Shown: positions 22,373 to 33,955 of the stretch, piece by piece
Layout: every line of letters starts with the position of its first letter
Position numbering within the stretch: the first letter of the stretch is position 1
Assembly (NCBI GenBank): GCA_029961685.1
Contig: JARWKL010000010.1
Coordinates: 12,297,931 to 12,361,930 of the forward strand
Direction: 5' to 3'
Source: Aristolochia californica
Lineage: Eukaryota > Streptophyta > Magnoliopsida > Piperales > Aristolochiaceae
Length of the DNA stretch: 64,000 nucleotides
Position numbers and translations under genes: made by a program
Notes under the pieces: generated by a model
Seen by the model: the letters and a program-made list of their open reading frames with translations, nothing else
Told to the model about the DNA's origin: nothing
The model's database searches: none

Positions 22373-23216
22373 ATCTTGGTGTAATTTTATAAGAAAGAGA
22401 TTTCTAATGGATCCTAACATGTTTTAAATGTGGTGGGTATGCATGCCAAAAACATGTTGAAGATGCAATTGACCTAATGATCCAAAAATTTCAAGGAGTA
22501 GAAAAAATTAATTTCTCAAGTAAACGTGTGGTTGGATATTTGCAAGAGCCAAACAACCCACTTTTTGCCTATCCTTCAAAATCGGAGACACTTTTTCGAA
22601 TTTTCTCACTCAGCATTTGTGTGTTTCCATTTTGGATGTTCAATTTTTTTTCAAATCCAAACTTGTCCAACTTTTCTCTTTAACAAAACGACCACAACAA
22701 AATAAAATTTTTATAGTTCATGTATGCAAAAAAATTTGAAAACTATATTAAATGTAAGTGAAGAAAATGTGGTGGGTATGCATGCAAGAAACATGTTGTA
22801 GATTTTGTGGGTATGCATGCAAGAAACATGTTTTAGATGCAAATGACCTAATGATAAAAAAATTTCAAGAAGTTGAAAAAATTTAATTCTCATGTTAACG
22901 TGTGGTCGGATATTTTCTAGTGCCAAAAACCCACTTTTTGCCGATCCTTCAAAACCAAAGATACATTTTGGAATTATCTCTCTTAGCATCTGTTCGTTTC
23001 CATTTTGGATGTTCAATTTTTATCAAATCCAAACTTGTCCCACTTTCCTCTTAAACAAAACGATCACAACAAAGGGAAAATTTTAGAGTTCTTGAATGCA
23101 AAAAAATGTGAAAACTATAATAAATGTAAGTGAAGAAAATTATTTCACGCACTTAAAAATGAACTCCAAAGTTTTGTTATCCATGTTTTGGAAATTCCAC
23201 TAGTACAACCCCTAAT
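22373..23216 (+). repeat. Fused partial A2 monomers with 35-bp tandem duplication
   Basis: 844 bp between landmarks instead of two full monomers. At about 22766-22771 the AAGTGAAGAAAA segment of one monomer is joined to TGTGGTGGGTATGC of another, so the end of one and the start of the next are lost. Immediately after, GTGGGTATGCATGCAAGAA occurs twice, starting at 22772 and 22807. The downstream half (AGTCGG/GGTCGG type, CACTTTCCTC, GAGTTCTTGAATGC) resembles the monomer at 25536. Confidence 0.8.
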
Positions 23217-26200
23217 AGCTTGGTGGAATTTTATAAGAAAGAGATTTCTAATTGATCCTAACATGTTTTAAATGTTGTGGGTATGCATGCCAGAAACATG
23301 TTGAAGTTGCAAAAGACCTAATGATCCAAAAATTTCAAGGAGTAGAAAAAATTAAATTCTCAAGTTAACGTGTGGTTGGATATTTACCAGAGCCAAACAA
23401 CCCACTTTTTGCCTATCCTTCAAAACCTGAGATACTTTTTGGAATTATCTCTCTTAGCATTTGTGCGTTTCCATTTTGGATGTTCAATTTTTTTCAAATC
23501 CAAACTTGTGCCACTTTTCTTGTAATCAAAACGATCACAACAAAAAGAAAATTTTGGAGTTCCTGTATGCAAAAAAATTTGAAAAGAAAAATAAATGTAT
23601 GTGAAAAAATAATTTCACATACTAAAAAATGAACTCAAATGTTGTTATCCATGTTTCGGAAATTCCACTTGTACAACCCCTAATAGCTTGGTGGAATTTT
23701 AAAAGAAAGGGATTTCTAATTGATCCTAACCTTTTTTAAATGTGGTGGATATGCATGCCAGAAACATGTTGAAGATGCAAATGACCTAATGATCCAAAAA
23801 TTTCAAGGAGTTGAAAAAATTAAATTCACAAGTTAATGTGTGGTTGGATAAATACCAAAGCCAAACAACCCACTTTTTTCCAATATTTGAAAATCAGAGA
23901 TACTTTTTGGAATTATCTCGCTTAGCATTTGTGCGTTTCCATTTTGAATGTTCAATATTTTTTCAAATCCAAACTTGTCCCACTTTTTTCGTAAACAAAA
24001 CGAACTCAACAAAATGAAAATTTTAGAGTTGATCAACGCAAAAAAATATGAAAACTTTACTAAATATAAGTGAAGAAAATTCTTTCACGCACTAAAAATG
24101 AACTCCAAAGTTTTGTTATCCATGTTTGGGAAATTCCACTAATACAACCCCTAATAGCTAGGTGGAATTTGATAAGAAAGAGATTTCTAATTGATCCGAA
24201 CATGTTTTAAATGTGGCGGGTATGCATGCCAGAAAGATGTTGAAGATGCAAATGACCTAATGATCCAAAAATTTCAAGGAGTAGAAAACATTAAATTCTC
24301 ATGTTTACGTGTGGTTGGATATTTACCAGAGCCAAACAACCCACTTTTGGCCTATCCTTCAAAATCAGAGCTATTTTTTGGAATTAACTCTCTCAGCATT
24401 TGTGCATTTCCATTTTTGGATATTCTATTTTTTTTCTCAAATCCAAACTTGTCCCACTTTTATCGTAAACAAAACTATCACAACAAAATGAAAATTTAAG
24501 AGTTCATGTTCGCAAAAAAAATTGAAAACTCTAATTAATGCAAGTGAAGAAAAGTTTTTCACGCACTTAAAAATGCACTCCAAGTTTTGTTATCTATGTT
24601 TGGGAAATTCCACTAGTACAACCCCTAATAGCTTGTGGAATTTTATAAGAAAGAGATTTCTAATTGATCCTAACATGTTTTAAATGTGGTGGGTATGCGT
24701 GCAAAAAACATGTTGAAGATTCAAATGACATAATTATCCAAAAATTTGAAGGAGAAGAAAAAATTAAATTCTCAAGTTAACATGTGGTTAGATATTTACT
24801 AGAGCCAAACAACCCACTTTTTGCCTATCCTTCAAAATCAGAGATACTTTTTGGAATTATCTCTCTCAGTAATTGTGCATTTGCATTTTGGATGTTCAAT
24901 TTTTTTTCAAATCCAAAATTGTCCCTCTTTTCTCGTAAACAAAACGATCACAACAAAATGAAAATTTTAGAGTTCATGTATGCAAAAAAATTGAAAACTA
25001 TACCAAATGTAAGTGAAGAAAATATGGGATCCATGTTTGAGAAATTCCACTAGTACAACCTCTAATAGCTTGGTGGAATTTTATAAGAAAGAGATTTCTA
25101 ATTGTTCCTAACAAGTTTTAAATGTGGTGGGTATGCATGCAAAAAACATGTTGTAGATACAAATGAGCTAATGATCCAAAAATTTCGAGAAGAAAAAATT
25201 AAATTCTCAAGTTAACGAGTGGATGGATATTTACCAGAGTGAAACAACCCACTTTTTTCCTATCCTTCAAAATCGGACACTCTTTTTGGAATTATCTCTC
25301 TCAGCATTTGTGCGTTTCAATTTTGGATGTTCAATTTTTTTTCAAACCCAAACTTGTCCCACATTTCTCTTAAAAAAAAGATCACAACAAAATGAAAATT
25401 TTAGGGTTCATGTACGCAAAAAAATTTGAAAACCAAAATTAATGTAAGTGAAAAAAAACTATTTGACGCACTAAAAAATGAACTCCAAAGTTTTGTTATC
25501 CATGTTTGGGAAGTTCCACTAGTACAACCCCTAATAGCTTGGTGGAATTTTATAAGAAAGAGATTTCTTATTGATTGTAACATGTTTTAAATGTGGTGGG
25601 TATGCATGCCAGAAACATGTTGTAGATGCAAATGACCTAATGATAAAAAAAATTCAAGAAGTTAAAAAAATTTAATGCTCAAGTTAATGTGTAGTCGGAT
25701 ATTTTCTAGTGCCAAACAACCCGATTTTTGCCGATCCTTCAAAACCCGAGATACTTTTTGGAATTATCTCTCTTAGCATTTGTGCGTTTCCATTTCAGAT
25801 GTTCGATTTTTTATCAAATCCAAAGTTGTCCCACTTTCCTCTTAAACAAAACGATCACAACAAAGTGAAAATTTTAGAGTTCTTGAATGCAAAAAAATGT
25901 GAAAACTATAATAAATGTATGTGAAGAAAATTATTTCACACACTTAAAAATGAACTCCAAAGTTTTGTTATCCATGTTTTTGAAATTCCACTAGTACAAC
26001 CCCTAATAGCTTGGTGGAAGTTTTTAAGAAAGAGATTTCTAATTGATCCTAACATGTTTTAAATGTTGTGGTATGCATGCCAGAAACATGTTGAAGTTGC
26101 AAAAGACCTAATGATCCAAAAATTTCGAGTAGAAAAAATGAAATTCTCAAGTTAACGTGTGCTTGGATATTTACCAGAGCCAAACCACCCACTTTTTTCC

Positions 26201-28361
26201 TATCCTTAAAAATCATAGATACTTTTTGGAATTATCTCTCTCAGCATTCGTGCATTCCCATTTTGAATGTTCATTATTTTGTCAAATCCAAACTTGTCCC
26301 ACTTTTTTCGTAAACAAAACGAACTCAAGAAAATGAAAATTTTACAGTTGATGTTCGCAAAAAAATTGAAAACTATAATTAATGTAAGTGAAGAAAAGTT
26401 TTTCACGCACTAAAAAATGAACTCCAAGTTTTGTTATCTATGTTTGGGATATTCCACTAGTACAACCCTAAATAGCTTGGTGGAATTTTATAACGAAGAG
26501 ATTTCTAATTGATCCTATCATATTTTAAATGTGGTGGGTATACAAGTAAAAAATATGTTGAAGATACAAATGACCTAACTATCCAAAAATTTCAAGGAGT
26601 AGAAAAAATTAAATTCTCAAGTTAACGTGTGGTAGGATATTGACCGGAGCCAAACAACCCACTTTTTGCCTAACCTTCAAAATCGGAGATACTTTTTGGA
26701 ATTATCTCTCTCAGCATTTGTGCGTTTCAATTTTGGATGATCAATTTTTTTTCAAATCCAAACTTGTCCCACTTTTCTCGTAAACAAAATGATCACAACA
26801 AAATTAAAATTTTAGAGTTCAAGTACGCAAAAAAATTTGAAAACTATAATTAATGTAAGTGCAGAAAATTATTTCAAGCACTAAAAAATGAACTCCAAAG
26901 TTTTGTTATCCATGTTTGGGAAATTCCACTAGTACAACCCCGATTAGCTTGGTGGAATATTACAAGAATGAGATTTCTAATTGATCCTAACTTGTTTTAA
27001 TTGTGGTGGGTGTGCATGCCAAAAACATGTTGAAGATGCAAATGACCTAATGGTCAAAAAATTTCAAGGAGTAGAAAAAATTAAATTCTCAAGTTAACAT
27101 GTGGTTGGATATTTACTAGAGCCAAACAACCCACTTTTTGCCTATCCTTCAAAATCAGAGATACTTCTTGGAATTATCTCTCTGAACATTTGGGCGTTTC
27201 AATTTTGGATGTTCAATTTTTTTTCAAATCCAAACTTGTCCCACTTTTCTCGTAATCAAAATGATCAGAAAATAATAAAAATTTTAGAGTTCATGTACGC
27301 AAAAAAATTAGAAAACAATAAATAATGTAAGTAAAGAAAATTATTTCACGCAATAAAAAATGAACTCAAAATTTTTGTTATCCATGTTTGGGAAATTCCA
27401 CTAGCACAACCCCTAATAGCTTGGTGGAATTTTATAAGAAAGTGATTTCTAATTGATCCTAACTTGTTTTAAATGTGGCGGGTATGCATGCCGGGAACTT
27501 GTTGAAGATGCAAATGACCTAATGATCCAAAAATTTCAAGGAGTAGAAAAATAAAATTCTCAAGTTAACGTGTGGTTGGATGTTTACCAGAGCCAAACAA
27601 TCACTTTTTGCCTATCCTTCTAAATCAGAGACACTTTTTGGAATTATCTCTCTCAGCATTTGTGCGTTTCCATTTTGAATGTTCAATTTTGTTTAAAATC
27701 CATACTTGTCCCACTTTTGTCGTAAACAAAATGATCTCAACACATTGAAAATTATAGAGTTCACGTATGCAAAACAATTTGAAAACTATAATAAATGTAA
27801 GTGAAAAAAATTATTCCACACACTAAAAAATGAACTCCAAAGTTTTGTTATCCATGTTTGGGAAATTCCACTTGTACAACCCCCACTAACTTGGTGGAAT
27901 TTTAAAAGAAAGGGATTTCTAATTGATCCTAACTTGTTTTAAATGTGGTGGATATGAATGCCAGAAACAAGTTGAAGATGCAAATGACCTAATGATCCAA
28001 AAATTTCAATGAGTTGAAAACATTAAATTCTCAAGGTAATGTGTGGTTGGATACTTACCAGAGCCAAACAACTAGATTTTTGCCTATCCTTCAAAATCAG
28101 AGATGCTTTTTGGAATTGATCTATCTCAGCATTTGTGCGTTTCCTTTTGGGATGTTCAATTTTTTTTCAAATCCAAACTTGTCCCACTTTTCTGGTAAAC
28201 AAAACGATCACAACAAAATGAAAATTTTAGAGTTCATGTTTGAACAAAAAATTTGAAAATTATAATTAAAGTAAGTGTAGAAAATTATTTCACACACTAA
28301 AAAATGAACTCCAAAGTTTTGTTATCCAAGTTTTGGAAATTCCACTACTACAACCCCAAAT

Positions 28362-28771
28362 AGCTTGGTGGAATTTTAGAAGAAAGAGATTTCTAATTGA
28401 ACCTAACTTGTTTTAAATGTGGCGGGTATGCATGCCTGAAACAGGTTGAAGATACAAATGACCTAATGATCAAAAAATTTCAAGGAGCCAAACAACCCAC
28501 TTTTTGCCTATCCTTCAAAATCATAGATACTTTTTTGAATTATCTTTCTCAGCATTTGTGCGTTTCCATTTTGGATGTTCAATTTTTTTTCAAATCCAAA
28601 CATGTCCTACTTTTCTCGTAAACAAAACGACCACAACAAAAAAAAAATTTTAGAGTTCATGTTCACAAAAAAATTTGAAAACTATAATTAATGTAAGTGA
28701 AGCGCCCTAAAAAATGAACACCAAAGTTTTGTTATCCAAGTTTGGGAAATTCCACTAGTACAAACCCTAAT
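28362..28771 (+). repeat. Doubly deleted A2 monomer (410 bp)
   Basis: At about 28488 TTTCAAGGAG is joined directly to CCAAACAACCC, removing about 50 bp including the GTTAAC and GGATATTT segments. The two breakpoints share GAG (GGAGTAG and CAGAGCC). A second loss near 28700 joins AAGTGAAG to CGCCCTAAAA. Confidence 0.8.
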
Positions 28772-30183
28772 AGCTTGGTGGAATTTTATAAGAAAGAGAG
28801 TTCTAATTGTTCCAAACTTGTTTTTAATGTGGCGGGTATGCTTGCGAGAAACATGTTGAAGATGCAGATGACCTAATGATCGAAAAATTTCAAGGAGTAC
28901 AAAAAGTTAAATTCTCAAGTTAACATGTGGTTGGATATTTACCAGAGCCAAACAACCCAGTTTTTGCCTATCCTTCAAAATCAGAAATACTTTTTGGAAT
29001 TATCTCTCTCAGCATTTGTCCGTTTCCATTTTGGATGTTCAATTTTTTTTAAAATCCAAACTTGTCCCACTTTTCGCGTAAACAAAACGATCACAACAAA
29101 ATGAAAATTTTAGAGTTCATGTTCGCAAAAAAATTTAAAAACTCTAATTAATGTAAGTGGAGAAAATTATTTCACGCACAAAAAATGAACTCCAAAGATT
29201 GGTTATCGAAGTTTGGGAAATTCCACTAGTGCAACCCCTAGTAGCTTGGTGGAATTTTTTAAGAAAGAGATTTCTAATTGATCCTAACATGTTTTAAATG
29301 TTGTGGGTATGCATGCCAAAAACATGTTGAAGTAGCGAAAGACCTAATGATCCAAAAATTTCAAGGAGTAGAAAAAATTAAATTCTCAAGTTTACGTGTG
29401 GTAGCATATTTACTACAGCCAAACAACCCACTTTTTGCCTATCCTTCAAAACCAGAGATAATTTTTGGAATTATCTCTCTCACCATTTGTGTGTTTCCAT
29501 TTTGGATGTTCAATTTTTTCAAATCCAACTTTTCCCACTTTTCTTGTAAACAAAACGATCACAACAAAATGTAAATTTTAGAGTTCATGTATGCAAAAAA
29601 AATTGAAAACTGTAATAAATGTATCTGAAGAAAATTATTTCTCGTACTAAAAAATGAACTCCAATGTTTTGTTATCCATGTTTGGGAAATTCCACTAGTA
29701 CTACCCCTAAAAACATTGTGGAATTTTATAAGAAAGAGATTTCTAATTGATCCTCATATGTTTTCAATGTGGTGGGTATGGATGCCAGTAACATGTTGAA
29801 GATGCAAATGACCTAATGATCAAAAAATTTCAAGGAGTCAAAAAAATTAAATTTTCAAGTTAACGTCAGGTTGGATTTTTACGAGAGCCAAACAACCAAC
29901 TTTTTGCCTATCCTTCAAAATCAGAGATACTTTTTGGAATTATCTCTCTCAAAATTTGTGCGCTTCAATTTTGGATGTTAAAATTTTTTTCAAATCCAAA
30001 CTTGTCCCACATTTCTCGTCAACAAAACGATCACAACAAAATGAAAATTTTGGAGTTCATGTACGCAAAAAAATTTGAAAACTATAATGAATGTAAGTGA
30101 AGAAAATTATTTCACACACTAAAAAATGAACTCCAAGGTTTTGTTATCCATGTTTGGGAAATTCCACTTGTACAAGCCCTAAT

Positions 30184-33011
30184 AGCTTGGTGGAATTTTA
30201 TAATAAAGAGATTTCTAATTGATCCTAACTTGATTTAAATGTGGTGGGTATGCATGCCAGAAACATGTTGAAGATGCAAATGACCTAATGATCCAAAAAT
30301 TTCAAGGAGTAGAAAAAATTAAATTCTCAAGTTAGTGTGTGGTAGGATATTTACTGGAGCCAAACAACCCACTTTTTGCCCATCCTTCAAAATCACATAT
30401 ACTTTTGGAAATTATGTCTCTCAGCATTTGTGCGTATCCTTTTTTTATGTTCAATTTTTTTCAAAATCCAAACTTGTCCCACTTTTCTTGTAAACAAAAT
30501 GATCACAACAAAATGAAAATTTTAGAGTTCATGTTCGCAAAAAAATTCGAAAACTGTATTAAATGTATGTGTAGAAAATTATTTCACGCCCTAATAAGTG
30601 AACTCCAAAGTTTTGTTATCCTTGTTTGGGAGATTCCACTAGTACAACCCCTAATAGCTTGGTGGAATTTTATAAGAAAGAGATTTCTAATTGATCCTAA
30701 GATGTTTTAAATGTATTGGGTAGGCAATGCAGAAACATGTTAAAGATGCAGATGACCTAATGATCAAAAAATTTTAAGGAGTAGAAAAAATTAAATTCTC
30801 AAGTTAACGTGTGGTTGGATATTTACCAGAGCCAAACAACCCACTTTTTGCCTATCTTTCAAAATATGAGATACTTTTTGGAATTATCTTTCTCAGCATT
30901 TGTGCGTTTCCATTTTGGATGTTCAATTTTTTTCAAATCCAAACATTTTCCACTTTTCTCGTAAACAAAACAATCTCAACAAAATGAAAATTTGAGAGTT
31001 CATGTATTCAAAAAAAGTTTGAAAACTATAATAAATGTAAGTGAAGAAAATTATTTCACGCACTAAAAGATGAACTTCACTGTTTTGTTATCCATGTTTG
31101 GGAAATTCCACTAGTGCAACCCCTAGTAGCTTGGTGGAATTTTTTAAGAAAGAGATTTCTAATTGATCCTAATATGTTTTAAATGTTGTGGGTATGCATG
31201 CCAGAAACTTGTTGAAGTAGCAAAAGACTTAATGGTCAAAAAATTTGAAGGTGTAGAAAAAATTAAATTCTCAAGTTAACGTGTGGTAGCATATTTACTA
31301 GAGCCAAATAACCCACTTTTTGCCTATCCTTCAAAACCTGAGATACTTTTTAGAATTATCTCTCTCAGTATTTGTGCATTTCCATTTTGGGTGTTCAATT
31401 TTTTTTCAAATCCAAACTTGTCCCACTTTTCTCGTAAACAAAACGATCTCAACAAATTAAAAATTTTAGAGTTCATGTCTGCAAAAATATTTGAAAACTA
31501 TAATAAATGTAAGTCAAGAAAATTAATTCACTCACTAAAAAATGAACTCCGAAGTTTTGTTATCCATGTTGGGGAAATTCCACTTGTACAACCCCTAATA
31601 GCTTGGTGGAATTTTATAAGGAAGAGATTTCTAATTGATCCTAACTTGTTTTAAATGTGGTGGGTATGCATGCCAGAAACATGTTGAAGATGCAAATGAC
31701 CTAATGATCCAAAAATTTCAAGGTGTAGAAAAAATTAAATTCTGAAGTTAGTGTGTGGTTGGATATATACCGGCGCCAAAAAACCCACATTTTGCCTATC
31801 CTACAAAATCAGAGGTAATTTTTGGAAATGTCTCTCTCAGCATTTGTGCGTATCCATTTTGGATGTTCAATTTTTTTTCAAATCCAAACTTATCCCACTT
31901 TTCTTGTAAACAGAACGATCACAACAAAATGAAAATTTTAGAGTTCATGTTCACAAAACAATTTGAAAACTATATTAAATGTAAGTGTAGAAAATTATTT
32001 CACGCAATAATAAGTGAACTCCAAAGTTTTGTTATCCATGTTTGGGAAATTCCACTAGTACAAGCCCTAATAGCTTGGTGGAATTTTATAAGAAAGAGAT
32101 TTCTAATTGATCCTAACATGATTTAAATGTAGTGGGTATGCAATGCAAAAACATGTTGAAGATGCAAATGACCTAATGATCAAAAAATTTTAAGGAGTAG
32201 AAAAAATTAAATTCTCAAGTTAAGGTGTGGTTGGATATTTACCATAGCCAAACAACCCACTTTTTGCCTATCCTTCAAACTCGAGAAACTTTTTGGAATT
32301 ATCTTTCTCAGCATTTGTGCGTTTCCATTTTGGATGTTCAACTTTTTTCAAATCCAAACATTTCCCACTTTGCTCATAAACAAAACAATCTGAACAAAAT
32401 GAAATTTTTAGAGTTCATGTATGCAAAAAATTTTGAAAACTATAATAAATGTAAGTGAAGAAAATGATTTCACGCACTAAAAAATGAACTCCAATTTTTT
32501 GTTATCCATGTTTGGGAAATTCCACTAGTGCAACCCCTAGTAGCTTGGTGGAATTTTTTTAGAAAGAGATTTCTAATTGATCCTAACATTATTTAAATGT
32601 TGTGGGTATGCATGTGAGAAACTTGTAGAAGTAGCAAAAGACCTAATGATCAAAAAATTTCAAGGAGTAGAAAAAATTAAATTCTCAAGTTAATGTGCGG
32701 TAGCATATTTCTTAGAGCCAAACAACCCACTTTTTGGCTATCCTTCAAAACCAGAGATACTTTTTAGAATTATCTTTCTCAGCATTTGTGCGTTTCCATT
32801 TTGGATGTTCTTTTTTTTCTAATCGAAACTTGTCCCACTTCTTTCGTAAACAAAACGATCACAACAAAATGAAAATTTTAGAGTTCATGTATGCCAAAAA
32901 AATTGAAAACTATAATAAATATAAGTGAAGAAAATTATTTCACGCACTAAAAAATGAACTCCAAAGTATTGTTATCCATGGTTGGGAAATTCCACTAGTA
33001 CAATCCCTATT
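30184..33011 (+). repeat. Trimer higher-order repeat, two copies (1416 and 1412 bp)
   Basis: Copy 1 monomers start at 30184, 30656 and 31128; copy 2 at 31600, 32072 and 32542. Position-specific variants match in order. First monomers carry GTTAGTGTGTGG and CTAATAAGTG/ATAATAAGTG endings. Second monomers carry TATGCAATGCAG/TATGCAATGCAA and ATTTTAAGGAG. Third monomers carry CCCCTAGTAGCTTGG, AATGTTGTGGG and GAAGTAGCAAAAG. A third-type monomer also precedes the block at 29243. Each copy is three monomers long. Frames of 123 codons run through three of the monomers (30339, 31283, 31755); they are not conserved elsewhere. Confidence 0.8.
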
Positions 33012-33955
33012 AGCTTGGAGGAATTTTATGAGAAAGAGATTTCAAATTGATCCTAAAATGTTTTAAATGTGGTGGGTATGCATGCCAGAAACATGTTGAA
33101 GATGTAAATGACCTAATGATCCAAAAATTTCAACAAGTAGAAAAAATTAAATTCTCAGTTTAACATGTGGTCAGATATTTTCTAGTGCCATCCAACCCAC
33201 TTTTTGCCTATCCTTCAAAATCAGAGATACTTTTTTTATTATCTCTCTCAGCATTTGTGTGTTTCCATTTTGGATGTTAGATGTTTTTTCAAATCCAAAA
33301 TTGTCCCATTTTTCTCGTAAACAAACCGATCACAATAAAATGAAAATTTTAGAGTTCATGTATGCAAAAAAATATGAAAACTATACTAAATGTAAGTGAA
33401 GAAAATTATTTCACGCACTAAAAAATGAACCCCAAAGTTTAGTTATCCTTGTTTTGGAAATTCCACTAGTACAACCCCTAATAGCTTGGTGGAATTTTAT
33501 AAGAAAGAGATTTCTAATTGATCCTAACATGTTTTAAATGTGGTTGGTATGCATGCAGGAGACATGTTGAAGATGCAAATGACCTAATGATCCAAAAATT
33601 TCGTGGAGTAGAAAAAAATTAAATTCTCAAGTAAACGTGTGGTTGTATATTTACTAGAGCGAAACAACCCACTTTTTGCCTATCCTTCAAAATCAGAGAT
33701 ACTTTTTTGAATTATCTCTCTCAGCATTTGTGCGTTTCCATTTTGGAAGTTCAATTTTTTTTCAAATCCAAACTTGTCCCACTTTTTCCGTAAACAAAAC
33801 GATCAAAACAAAATGAAAATTTTAGAGTTCATGTACGCAAAAAAATTTGAAAGTTATAATTAATGTAAGTGAAGAAAATTTTTTCATGCTCAAAAAAATG
33901 AACTCCAAAGTTTTGTTATCCATGTTTGGGAAATTCCACTAGTACAACCCCTAAC
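33012..33955 (+). repeat. Satellite family A2, two monomers
   Basis: Ordinary A2 monomers at 33012 and 33483. The first carries the GGTCAGATATTTTCTAGTGCC variant also seen, in related form, near 22905 and 25695. Nothing else is seen. Confidence 0.9.

Larger units (their letters stand above)
22373..30183 (+). repeat. Satellite family A (subtype A2), middle block
   Basis: Starts: 22373, 23217, 23685, 24156, 24630, 25067, 25536, 26008, 26474, 26946, 27418, 27888, 28362, 28772, 29243 and 29712. Most monomers are 466-474 bp. Shared private variants hint at further, less regular higher-order structure. For instance TTGTGGGTATGC with GAAGTTGC appears at 23217 and 26008; a GCCGATCCTTCAAAACC variant follows 22892 and recurs about 25730; AAAAGTTTTTCACGC appears at about 24552 and 26395. 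No genes. Confidence 0.92.
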
